Source: Candidatus Faeciplasma pullistercoris
GTDB taxonomy: Bacteria > Bacillota > Clostridia > Oscillospirales > Ruminococcaceae
DNA: 64,000 bases
NCBI GenBank assembly: GCA_018715525.1
Contig: DVLL01000020.1
Span: 47,088-111,087 of the forward strand
Direction of reading: 5' to 3'
Positions 27,230 to 34,798 of the stretch are shown here, one piece after another. The translations under genes were made by a program, and so were the position numbers. Under the pieces are notes generated by a model. It saw only the letters and a program-made list of their open reading frames with translations. It had not been told where the DNA came from and did not search any database. Numbering within the stretch: the stretch's first letter is position 1; every line of letters starts with the position of its first letter.

Positions 27230-27254
27230 AAAAAATCCGGGACAAAGCCCGGAT
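27227..27254 (-). terminator. Terminator of the CotF-like gene
   Basis: ATCCGGG pairs with CCCGGAT around AC/AAAG, followed on the minus strand by eight T. Confidence 0.85.
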
Positions 27255-27277
27255 CATGCCTGTTATTTAATTCAGAC

Positions 27278-27739
27278 TCAGCTTTGGTACATGCCGTTCG
27301 CGTTCATATAGGCGTAGAGCTTCTCGCCGTGCTGCTGCTCCTCTGCCTGTATATGGTTCAGCGCCTTGCGCATATTCGTATCAGAAAACTCGAACACGCT
27401 GATGTCATAAAGGGAGGAGACATGCTTCTCCATGGCAAGGCAGTCCATCAGCAAGAACTTATCTATCTCCTCAGAGCGTCTGTCGGCATATCCGACGTTC
27501 TTGCACCAGCGATTGTTCTCGACCGTGAGACCGCCGCTTGGGATCTGCGGGGCAGTTCCGCCTATCATCGAGCTTACCGTGTCAAAGTGCTTTTTCTCAC
27601 AGCCGGCTATCTCGCTGAACAGGTTTTTAAGCTCTGTCGAACACGCAGACTGAGAATACTTTGTATACTTGTCCATGCACAGCTTTTCCTGCTCCCTGAG
27701 TTCCTTTAAGAGTCCTGTTTCCTTCTGTGTCAGTGTCAT
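27278..27739 (-). CDS. Spore coat CotF-like / ferritin-like protein
   Basis: A 153-residue helical protein with heme/iron-binding-like motifs. Helix one has LKELREQEKLCMDKYTKYS, helix two FSEIAGCEKKHFDTV and the last two helices MDCLAMEKHVSSLYD and HIQAEEQQHGEKLY. The spaced E..H pairs place it in the ferritin-like superfamily next to CotF-type spore coat proteins. A coat role fits a spore former; metal binding is only inferred. It stands alone with its own terminator. Confidence 0.75.
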   Translation of the reverse strand: MTLTQKETGLLKELREQEKLCMDKYTKYSQSACSTELKNLFSEIAGCEKKHFDTVSSMIGGTAPQIPSGGLTVENNRWCKNVGYADRRSEEIDKFLLMDCLAMEKHVSSLYDISVFEFSDTNMRKALNHIQAEEQQHGEKLYAYMNANGMYQS

Positions 27740-27805
27740 AACAACATCTCCTTTATATAAGATGTCGTTATTATCTGCACATTTTCCCGGAATATTCCCT
27801 TTGCG

Positions 27806-28723
27806 CTATCCTATCTTTGCCACGTCATAGGGAGTGGTCTGATATACGAAGTAGTTCAGCCAGTTTGAATACAGCAAATTTGCGTGCGCGCGCCACTTCA
27901 CAACCGGCTGCTTTGTGTCGTCGTCGTTCGGGAAGTAGTTCTCGGGGACGCTGATATCCAGTCCCTTGGCCTTGTCCCTGAAGTACTCCCTCGCAAGTGT
28001 GTCCGGGTCGTACTCAGCGTGACCGGTGATAAATATCTGCTTGCCCTCGTTGGTCATGCAGGCAAACACTCCCGCCTGTTTGCTTGTAGCCAACACCTTG
28101 AGCTCGGGACAGCTTTCGACATCCGCCGGGTCTACCGTCGAGTTTCTCGAGTGAGGCACATAGAACACATCGTCAAACCCTCGGAAAAGTATCGGGTTTT
28201 TGTAGTCCACCGTGTGCGGGAAAACGCCGAAAAGCTTCTTTGGCAAAAGATGCTTTTTGATGCCGAAGTGATAATACAGCCCCGCCTGCGCTCCCCAGCA
28301 TATATGGAAGGTGGAGTGGACGTGGGTCTTGCTCCACTCGAATATCTCGCACAGCTCCTGCCAGTACTCGACCTCCTCGAACTCAAGATGCTCAACAGGC
28401 GCTCCTGTGACTATCATTCCGTCGAAGCGCTGATCCTTCACCTCATCGAAGGTCTTGTAAAAGCTGAACAAATGCTCTGCGGAGGTGTTTTTGGACATAT
28501 GGCTCGCGGTGTGCATAAGCTCTATCTCGACCTGCAAAGGCGTGTTTCCCAAAAGCCTTGCGAGCTGCGTTTCCGTTTCCACCTTCGTGGGCATCAGATT
28601 GAGTATCAGTATCCTCAGCGGTCTTATGTCCTGAGTCAGCGCCCTCGTCTCGGTCATAACGAAAATATTCTCAGAGGCGAGCGTTTTTGCCGCAGGAAGG
28701 GTATTAGGTATTTTAATCGGCAT
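27806..28723 (-). CDS. metA: Homoserine O-acetyltransferase, MetA fold
   Basis: A 305-residue MetA-family enzyme that activates homoserine in methionine synthesis. Catalytic Cys142 (HICWGAQAG), His235 and Glu237 (ITGHAEYD) are in place. Residue 111 is Glu (GAPVEHLEF). In this family Glu111 goes with acetyl-CoA and Gly111, as in E. coli, with succinyl-CoA, so I predict the acetyl reaction. I start at ATG 28723, giving the usual length; the track adds 24 residues overlapping a hairpin. It follows metY, whose substrate is O-acetylhomoserine. Confidence 0.92.
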   Translation of the reverse strand: MPIKIPNTLPAAKTLASENIFVMTETRALTQDIRPLRILILNLMPTKVETETQLARLLGNTPLQVEIELMHTASHMSKNTSAEHLFSFYKTFDEVKDQRFDGMIVTGAPVEHLEFEEVEYWQELCEIFEWSKTHVHSTFHICWGAQAGLYYHFGIKKHLLPKKLFGVFPHTVDYKNPILFRGFDDVFYVPHSRNSTVDPADVESCPELKVLATSKQAGVFACMTNEGKQIFITGHAEYDPDTLAREYFRDKAKGLDISVPENYFPNDDDTKQPVVKWRAHANLLYSNWLNYFVYQTTPYDVAKIG

Positions 28724-28754
28724 TAACCGTGGTTCCTTTCTATAATCATGACAA

Positions 28755-28792
28755 AATACGGCGGTTATCCGGGTCAGACACGCCGCCGTATT
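28755..28792 (-). terminator. Hairpin between metY and metA
   Basis: AATACGGCGG pairs with CCGCCGTATT with an 18-base loop, and a short TTTTG follows on the minus strand. The weak T-run suggests partial termination, allowing some read-through into metA. Confidence 0.65.
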
Positions 28793-28830
28793 CACTCGCT
28801 GATTTTGTTATCGCTTTGATTATCTGATTA

Positions 28831-30114
28831 TCAGACCGACTCAAGCGCCTGTCTGATATCGTCTATGAGGTCCTCGGCGCTCTCGATTCCGCAGGAAAGC
28901 CTTACAAGATCAGGCGATACTCCGGCAGCCTTGAGCTCCTCGTCGTTCATCTGTCTGTGCGTTGCGCTCGCAGGGTGGAGGCAGCAGGTCCTTGCGTCCG
29001 CTACATGCGTCTCGATGGCGCAGAGCTTAAGATGCTTCATGAAGTTTTCCGCAGCCTTTCTTCCGCCCTTTACTCCGAAGCTTACAACTCCGCAGGAGCC
29101 GTTAGGCAGGTACTTTTTGCAAAGCTCGTGGTCTATGTTGCCCTCAAGGTCGGGATAGAACACCCAGCTTATCTTGTCGCTCGACTCAAGGAACTTCGCT
29201 ACAGCCATGGCGTTCTCACAGTGGCGCGCCATTCTCACATGCAGGCTCTCAAGCCCGAGGTTGAGTAAATACGCGCTCTGGGGAGAGGGCGTGCAGCCGA
29301 AATCTCTCATGAGCTGAGCGGTCGCCTTGGTGATATAAGCGCCCGCCTGACCGAAGCGCTCGGCGTAGGTGATGCCGTGATAGCTCTCATCAGGGGTAGT
29401 AAGACCTGGGAACTTGTCGGCGTGAGCCATCCAGTCAAATTTTCCGGAATCGACTATGCAGCCGCCGACAGCGGAGCCGTGACCGTCCATATACTTGGTT
29501 GTGGAATGGGTGACTATATCCGCTCCCCACTCGAAGGGACGGCAGTTTACCGGCGTAGCAAAGGTGTTGTCTACGATAAGCGGAACCCCATGCCTGTGAG
29601 CCGCAGCGGCAAAGCGCTCTATATCAAGCACTCTGAGAGCGGGGTTTGCAATCGTTTCGCCGAAAACAGCCTTTGTGTTCGGCTTAAACGCCGCATCGAG
29701 CTCCTCGTCGGAGCAGTCGGGAGAGACAAAGGTAAAATCTATTCCCATCTTCTTCATTGTAACGGCGAAAAGATTGAAGGTTCCGCCGTAAATAGAGGAC
29801 TCCGCCACGACGTGGTCGCCCTCGTTGGCTATGTTGAACACCGCAAAGAAGTTTGCCGCCTGTCCGGAGGAGGTGAGCATCGCAGCCGTTCCGCCCTCAA
29901 GCTCGCAGATCTTTCTTGCGACCATGTCGCAGGTGGGGTTCTGGAGCCTTGAATAGAAGTAGCCCTCGGCCTCAAGGTCGAAAAGCTTGCCCATATCCTC
30001 GCTGGTAGCGTACTTAAAGGTAGTAGACTGGATAATAGGTATCTGTCTCGGCTCGCCGTTGCCGGGAGTATAGCCTCCCTGTACGCACTTTGTTTCAATT
30101 CTCTGATTGCTCAT
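28831..30114 (-). CDS. metY: O-acetylhomoserine sulfhydrylase
   Basis: A PLP enzyme of 427 residues that makes homocysteine from O-acetylhomoserine and sulfide. It begins QRIETKCVQGGYTPGNGEPRQ, typical of the MetY group. YSRLQNPT binds the cofactor phosphate, DNTFATPVNCRP and HSTTKYMDGHG carry the PLP Asp and Lys. I start at ATG 30114; the track's extra 24 residues run back into ilvE. It lies 26 bp after ilvE and before metA, so direct sulfhydrylation is the likely homocysteine route. Confidence 0.93.
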   Translation of the reverse strand: MSNQRIETKCVQGGYTPGNGEPRQIPIIQSTTFKYATSEDMGKLFDLEAEGYFYSRLQNPTCDMVARKICELEGGTAAMLTSSGQAANFFAVFNIANEGDHVVAESSIYGGTFNLFAVTMKKMGIDFTFVSPDCSDEELDAAFKPNTKAVFGETIANPALRVLDIERFAAAAHRHGVPLIVDNTFATPVNCRPFEWGADIVTHSTTKYMDGHGSAVGGCIVDSGKFDWMAHADKFPGLTTPDESYHGITYAERFGQAGAYITKATAQLMRDFGCTPSPQSAYLLNLGLESLHVRMARHCENAMAVAKFLESSDKISWVFYPDLEGNIDHELCKKYLPNGSCGVVSFGVKGGRKAAENFMKHLKLCAIETHVADARTCCLHPASATHRQMNDEELKAAGVSPDLVRLSCGIESAEDLIDDIRQALESV

Positions 30115-30140
30115 ATCTATAAGCCTTTCGTATAGTTTTA

Positions 30141-31208
30141 TCAGACGGTCTGTCTCCAGCCTCTTGTGTCGGGACGCTTGCCCCACTGTATTCCGGTAAG
30201 CTCGTCGTAAAGCTTCTGGGTGAGCTCGCCTATCTTGCCTCCGCCTATCTCGAACACCTCGTCCTTATAGCGGAGCTTTCCGACAGGAGATACAACCGCG
30301 GCGGTTCCCGTTCCGAACACCTCTTCAAGCGTTCCGTTATGTGCGGCTTCGATAAGCTCGTCAACAGAAATCTTTCTCTCCTCGACTTCATAGCCCCAGT
30401 CGCGGCAGAGGGTCAGAACGGAATCTCTTGTGATTCCGGGGAGTATTGAGCCGTTGAGCATAGGTGTGACAACCTTGCCCGCAATCTTGAAGACGATATT
30501 CATCGCGCCGACTTCCTCTATGTACTTTCTCTCGACTCCGTCAAGCCACAGAACCTGAGAATAGCCGTCGTCGTGCGCCTTTACCTGAGCAGCTAAGGAT
30601 GCGGCATAGTTTCCGCCCGTCTTGGCAAAGCCTATTCCGCCTCTTACCGCTCTTACATAGTCGTCCTCTATCCAAATGCCTACGGGAGCGAGCCCGCTCT
30701 CATAGTAGGCTCCGGAGGGAGAAAGTATGACCATGAAGAGGTAGCTCTTTGAGGGAGCGACTCCAAGATGGTCGTCGGTAGAGATGACAAAGGGTCTTAT
30801 ATAGAGCGAGGTTCCCGGCTCATCGGGTATCCAGTCGCGGTCTATGTCGACTACAGCCTTGACAGCCTGCACAAAGTCCTCCTCGGGAATGCTCGGAATG
30901 CAGAGCCTCTTATTTGAGTTGTTGGCGCGCTTCGCGTTCATGTCAGGTCTGAACAGATACACCTCGCCGTTGTCGCCCTTATATGCCTTTAAGCCCTCGA
31001 ACATGGTCTGTCCGTAGTGGAACACCATTGCCGCAGGTGAAAGGGTGATATTATGGAAGGGTTCAATCCTTGCATCGTGCCAGCCCTGACCCTCGTCATA
31101 GTTCATTATGAACATGTGGTCGGTGAAAATATGTCCGAAGCCGAGCTTTTCACCCTTCGCAGGCTTTTTCTTTGGGTTCTGGGTCTTTTCTACTCTGATG
31201 TTAAGCAT
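30141..31208 (-). CDS. ilvE: Branched-chain amino acid aminotransferase
   Basis: A fold-type IV PLP aminotransferase of 355 residues that interconverts branched-chain amino acids and their 2-oxoacids. Family marks are HYGQTMFEGLKAY, FRPDMNAKRANNS, IRPFV, the PLP Lys in AKTGGNYAAS, then QVLWLDG and GTAAVVSPVG. It lies 18 bp downstream of the VOR-like gamma subunit in one operon, directly linking 2-oxoacid formation or breakdown to transamination. Confidence 0.95.
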   Translation of the reverse strand: MLNIRVEKTQNPKKKPAKGEKLGFGHIFTDHMFIMNYDEGQGWHDARIEPFHNITLSPAAMVFHYGQTMFEGLKAYKGDNGEVYLFRPDMNAKRANNSNKRLCIPSIPEEDFVQAVKAVVDIDRDWIPDEPGTSLYIRPFVISTDDHLGVAPSKSYLFMVILSPSGAYYESGLAPVGIWIEDDYVRAVRGGIGFAKTGGNYAASLAAQVKAHDDGYSQVLWLDGVERKYIEEVGAMNIVFKIAGKVVTPMLNGSILPGITRDSVLTLCRDWGYEVEERKISVDELIEAAHNGTLEEVFGTGTAAVVSPVGKLRYKDEVFEIGGGKIGELTQKLYDELTGIQWGKRPDTRGWRQTV

Positions 31209-31226
31209 TGTTATCAGCTCCTAAAC

Positions 31227-31763
31227 TTATTTATAGTTATATCCGGTCTCAAGTGCCTTGAGATTATAAGCAAGCATATCGGCGTGCTTGGCGGAAACTA
31301 CCTTTTCAAGCGCGCTCTTTATGTCGTCAAAGCTGACGACCCCCGTCTCCCTTATCATCTTGCCCATCATTATCATGTTGGCAAGCGTGGGTATTCCCTC
31401 GTCCGCGGCAAGCTTTGTTGCGGGAATGTAGTACGCCTTGACGTCCTCGCGAGTAACCTTCCTGTCAATAAGGGTTGAATCGACAAATATCGACGCTCCC
31501 GGGACGGCGGCGTTCTCGTACTTATCGAGCGACGGCAGGTTCATGACCGCGAGTATGTCCGGATTGGATACTATCGGAGAGCCGACCGGCGTGTCCGAGA
31601 CTATTACCGAGCAGTTGGCGGTTCCGCCTCTCATCTCCGGACCGTATGAGGGGAGCCAGCTTATCTCCTTGCCCTCAAGAAGTCCCTTATACGCCAAAAA
31701 CTTTCCGGCAAACAGTATTCCCTGTCCTCCGAACCCGGCTATGAGAATCTGAGTATAAGCCAT
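31227..31763 (-). CDS. 2-oxoacid:ferredoxin oxidoreductase gamma subunit (VOR/KOR-like)
   Basis: The 178-residue gamma subunit of a multi-subunit 2-oxoacid:ferredoxin oxidoreductase. ILIAGFGGQGILFAGKFLAY and SYGPEMRGGTANCSVIVSD are diagnostic; the domain takes part in CoA binding. The stop is 1 bp from the beta gene. With delta, alpha and beta encoded in line, the complex is complete. Branched-chain specificity is inferred from ilvE next door. Confidence 0.9.
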   Translation of the reverse strand: MAYTQILIAGFGGQGILFAGKFLAYKGLLEGKEISWLPSYGPEMRGGTANCSVIVSDTPVGSPIVSNPDILAVMNLPSLDKYENAAVPGASIFVDSTLIDRKVTREDVKAYYIPATKLAADEGIPTLANMIMMGKMIRETGVVSFDDIKSALEKVVSAKHADMLAYNLKALETGYNYK

Positions 31764-31764
31764 G

Positions 31765-32517
31765 TCACTTGCCCTCCTTGTTCGCCGATCTGTCCTTATA
31801 AACGCCGAGCGGATAATAGGGGATCATGTTCGTGTCTATCCATTCAAGCGCCTTTGAGGGCGTCATTCCCCAGTTCGTAGGGCAGGAGGAGATGACCTCG
31901 ACAAGCGAGAAGCCCTTGCCGTTTATCTGGTTCTCAAACGCCTTTTTGATCGCCTTTTTGGCGCTCATGACGTTCTTGACGTTGTTGACCGCGACCCTCT
32001 CGATATATTCCGGTCCGTCAAGAGAGGACAAAAGCTCGCAAACCTTTATGGGATACCCCACGGTGTTCACATCTCTGCCGTAGGGCGAGGTCTGGGTGAC
32101 CTGTCCGGGGAGAGAGGTAGGCGCCATCTGTCCGCCGGTCATTCCGTAGATCGCGTTGTTTATGAATATAACCGTAATATTTTCATTTCTTGTCGCCGCG
32201 TGAACCGTCTCAGCCATACCTATAGAGGCGAGGTCTCCGTCTCCCTGATAGGTAAAGATGATGTTATTGGGCATCGCCCTCTTGAGTCCGGTCGCAACTG
32301 CGGGCGCTCTGCCGTGAGCCGCCTCCACCATGTCGCAGGAGAAGTAGTTGTACGCCATGACCGCACAGCCTACCGGAGCTACTCCGACTGTATCGCCGAG
32401 TATTCCGAGCTCGTCTATAGCCTGAGCCACAAGACGGTGAACTATGCCGTGAGTACAGCCGGGGCAGTAGTGAAGAGGCGCGTCTGTAAGAGCCTTCGGC
32501 TTTTCAAATACTACCAT
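31765..32517 (-). CDS. 2-oxoacid:ferredoxin oxidoreductase beta subunit, TPP-binding
   Basis: A 250-residue thiamine-diphosphate-binding subunit. The conserved opening HYCPGCTHGIVHRL and the TPP motif GDGDLASIGMAET ending with NNAIYGMTGGQ are intact. It carries the active centre where the 2-oxoacid is decarboxylated or, in reverse, carboxylated. The start overlaps the alpha stop by one base, indicating coupled translation. Confidence 0.92.
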   Translation of the reverse strand: MVVFEKPKALTDAPLHYCPGCTHGIVHRLVAQAIDELGILGDTVGVAPVGCAVMAYNYFSCDMVEAAHGRAPAVATGLKRAMPNNIIFTYQGDGDLASIGMAETVHAATRNENITVIFINNAIYGMTGGQMAPTSLPGQVTQTSPYGRDVNTVGYPIKVCELLSSLDGPEYIERVAVNNVKNVMSAKKAIKKAFENQINGKGFSLVEVISSCPTNWGMTPSKALEWIDTNMIPYYPLGVYKDRSANKEGK

Positions 32518-33578
32518 CAGTTGTTCCCTCCTATCAATTCATCAAGTGTTTTAAGTATCTCTTCCGGAGCGGGTATCATTCCGCCAACTCTCGAGCAAAG
32601 GGCAACCGGTCTTAAGCATTCCTCGGCAAGCTTGATATCCTCTATCATCTGTCCCATAGAAAGCTCCACCGAGACAAACGCTTTGACCTTCTCGGCAGCA
32701 GCCGCTATAGCCTTCTTCGGGAATGGCCACAGGGTGATAGGTCTTATCATTCCGACCTTGACGCCCTTTGCACGCGCCGCGGTTATCGCGTTCTTTGCGA
32801 CTCTCGCCGCTATTCCGAAGGCGACGATGCAGTACTCGGCGTCCTCCATCATGTACTCCTCATACATGACCTCGTTCTCCTCTACCAGCTTGTAGCGCTC
32901 AAATCTCTCGAGGTTCTTTCTTTCCAGCTCCTCGGGGACGAGGTAGAGCGAGTTTACTATGTTGTGCTCCCTGACGCCCTTGGTACCGGTCACAGCCCAG
33001 GGCTTGTTCGGCTTATACTCTACAGGCTCGGGCAGAACCACCGGCTCCATCATCTGTCCCATTGTTCCGTCCGCAAGTATCATCGCGGGTATGAGATACT
33101 TGTCTGAAAGATCAAACGCCTTTGCGGTCAGGTCAGCCATTTCCTGAACCGACGCGGGGGCTATTACTATAAGATGATAGTCTCCGTGTCCGCCGCCCTT
33201 TGTAGCCTGGAAGTAATCCGACTGCGAGGGCTGTATGCCGCCGAGTCCGGGGCCTCCTCTTTGCACATTGAGTATCAGCGCGGGAAGGTCTGAGCCGGCA
33301 AGATAGGATATGCCCTCCTGCTTGAGCGAAACTCCCGGGCTTGACGATGAGGTCATCGCCCTGAGTCCTGCGCTCGCAACTCCGTAGATCATGTTTATAG
33401 CGGCTATTTCGCTCTCAGCCTGCAAGAACGTTCCGCCTATTTTAGGCATCCTCTTCGCCATGTAGGCGGCAACCTCGGTCTGAGGAGTGATCGGGTATCC
33501 GAAATAGTGGCGGCAGCCTGCTCTTATCGCCGCCTCGGCAATAGCCTCGTTGCCCTTCATTAGTACCTTTTCTGACAT
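32517..33578 (-). CDS. 2-oxoacid:ferredoxin oxidoreductase alpha subunit (VorB-like)
   Basis: A 353-residue alpha subunit with the N-terminal pyrimidine-binding domain: GYPITPQTEVAAYMAKRM, FLQAESEIAAINM and MTSSSSPGVSLKQEG, then NVQRGGPGLGGIQPSQSD. Such proteins are usually annotated VorB (3-methyl-2-oxobutanoate) or KorA (2-oxoglutarate). The ilvE neighbour favours branched-chain oxoacids, but sequence alone cannot exclude 2-oxoglutarate. Confidence 0.9.
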   Translation of the reverse strand: MSEKVLMKGNEAIAEAAIRAGCRHYFGYPITPQTEVAAYMAKRMPKIGGTFLQAESEIAAINMIYGVASAGLRAMTSSSSPGVSLKQEGISYLAGSDLPALILNVQRGGPGLGGIQPSQSDYFQATKGGGHGDYHLIVIAPASVQEMADLTAKAFDLSDKYLIPAMILADGTMGQMMEPVVLPEPVEYKPNKPWAVTGTKGVREHNIVNSLYLVPEELERKNLERFERYKLVEENEVMYEEYMMEDAEYCIVAFGIAARVAKNAITAARAKGVKVGMIRPITLWPFPKKAIAAAAEKVKAFVSVELSMGQMIEDIKLAEECLRPVALCSRVGGMIPAPEEILKTLDELIGGNN

Positions 33579-33601
33579 AGCTTTATTCCTTTCCGCTGAC
33601 T

Positions 33602-33808
33602 CTATTTTTCAACCGTAATGACGCAGTCGGGGCACATTGCAGCGCAGAAGGCGCAGCCTATGCACTTTGACTGATCGGTCATCTGAGCGGGATAGTGACC
33701 CTTTTTGTTGATCTTGTCCTTGGCGAGAACGAGTATTTTCTTGGGGCATGCCTCAACGCAAAGTCCGCAGCCCTTGCAGACGTCCTCCTTGAATGTTACC
33801 TTTGGCAT
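33602..33808 (-). CDS. 2 x [4Fe-4S] ferredoxin-type delta subunit
   Basis: A 68-residue protein with two complete Cys-x2-Cys-x2-Cys-x3-Cys-Pro motifs: CKGCGLCVEACPKK and CIGCAFCAAMCPDC. It passes electrons between the TPP centre of the alpha/beta subunits and free ferredoxin. It lies 23 bp before the alpha gene. Confidence 0.95.
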   Translation of the reverse strand: MPKVTFKEDVCKGCGLCVEACPKKILVLAKDKINKKGHYPAQMTDQSKCIGCAFCAAMCPDCVITVEK

Positions 33809-33829
33809 CAGAACATCTCCTTAATTTTA

Positions 33830-34501
33830 TCAATTTATATCAAAATATCTCTTCTGAAGCGTCATCGGGAAGACGTCCGGCAGCTTCAAATACCTTGCCA
33901 CCCTGTCCTCCGCGCTTGTAAACAGTACCGGAAGCCCGGAAAGCTCGGACAGCCTGCGCGCCTCATGGACGCTTTCAAGCACCGTCTCAACGGTTGTTTC
34001 CCGCCCTAAGTTCGTGTTGTTTACAATGGCGGTAAAGCCTATTCCTCCCGCCGTCTCTATCTCCCGCATCACCTCGAGCGCCTCCTCGGCTCTTCTTGTC
34101 AGCGGGCGGCAGAAGTTTGCGACAAAAACCATCTCGTAGTCGTTTTCCTCAAGTATATACGGAGCGAAGCGCCCTAAAGCATACGCTCCCCTGTCGTCTC
34201 CGCCTATATCGAGAACGGCGTACCTCAAGCGGTTCTCCACAGCTCCGTAAAGCTCGGAGGGAAGCGCCGGAAGGTCAACATTAGAATTGGCAAATTCCGA
34301 GGATATTATCTGTATCCCCTCGCTCTCGAGCAGCTCGGTGCTGTCCTTAGTGCGAAAATACGGGTTGACTATATCGAGGTCGGCTATGACCACCTGCTTG
34401 CCGCCGGCTCTGAGCATCTGCGCGTAGTTTACCGCTATATTCGTCTTGCCGCTCCCGTAATGTCCGGCAAAAAGCGTTACTCTTCTTATTCTCGTATCCA
34501 T
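33830..34501 (-). CDS. P-loop ATPase of CobQ/MinD type in the VOR operon
   Basis: A 223-residue SIMIBI-class NTPase: Walker A LFAGHYGSGKTNIAVN (residues ~10-25), DLDIVNPYFR and a Walker-B-like VLDIGGDDRG. Similar ATPases often accompany 2-oxoacid:ferredoxin oxidoreductase genes in Clostridia, but their job is unknown; cluster loading or complex assembly are possibilities. It is the first gene of the operon, starting 155 bases after the likely transcription start, with AGGAGG upstream. Confidence 0.8.
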   Translation of the reverse strand: MDTRIRRVTLFAGHYGSGKTNIAVNYAQMLRAGGKQVVIADLDIVNPYFRTKDSTELLESEGIQIISSEFANSNVDLPALPSELYGAVENRLRYAVLDIGGDDRGAYALGRFAPYILEENDYEMVFVANFCRPLTRRAEEALEVMREIETAGGIGFTAIVNNTNLGRETTVETVLESVHEARRLSELSGLPVLFTSAEDRVARYLKLPDVFPMTLQKRYFDIN

Positions 34502-34662
34502 GCACCTCCTGCCGTCGTCAAGCCTAAGCTCCTATGCTAAAACAATCCGCCCCAAAGACGCTTATCCTTGAGGCGTTAGAAAAATCCTTGACCTTTGCTC
34601 AAACCATACGCGCTCTGCAAGCCTTGTTCAGTCTTCTCGCGCTTTTATGATTTACCGCGATT

Positions 34663-34691
34663 ATTCTATCACACCTTAGCGGGAATGTCAA
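34663..34691 (-). promoter_or_regulatory. Consensus promoter of the VOR-ilvE-metY operon
   Basis: TTGACA and TAGAAT with a 17-bp spacer. The ~155-base leader contains a hairpin (CGCCTCAA with TTTGGGGCG) followed by a weak T-rich stretch, a possible attenuator. No T-box or SAM riboswitch motif is visible in it. Confidence 0.8.
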
Positions 34692-34798
34692 CAATTACAG
34701 CCTGCCGTATTTGTATAAAATGACGCTGTGCCGCAGGATTTTCCGCAAGCAGCCGCTTCCGGGCCTGAAATGTACGCATCATTTGCCGGCCGGTATCA

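Noticed and set aside
28724-28830. SAM riboswitch before metA
   Set aside because: The gap contains only a hairpin typical of a terminator; no SAM-I elements are seen.
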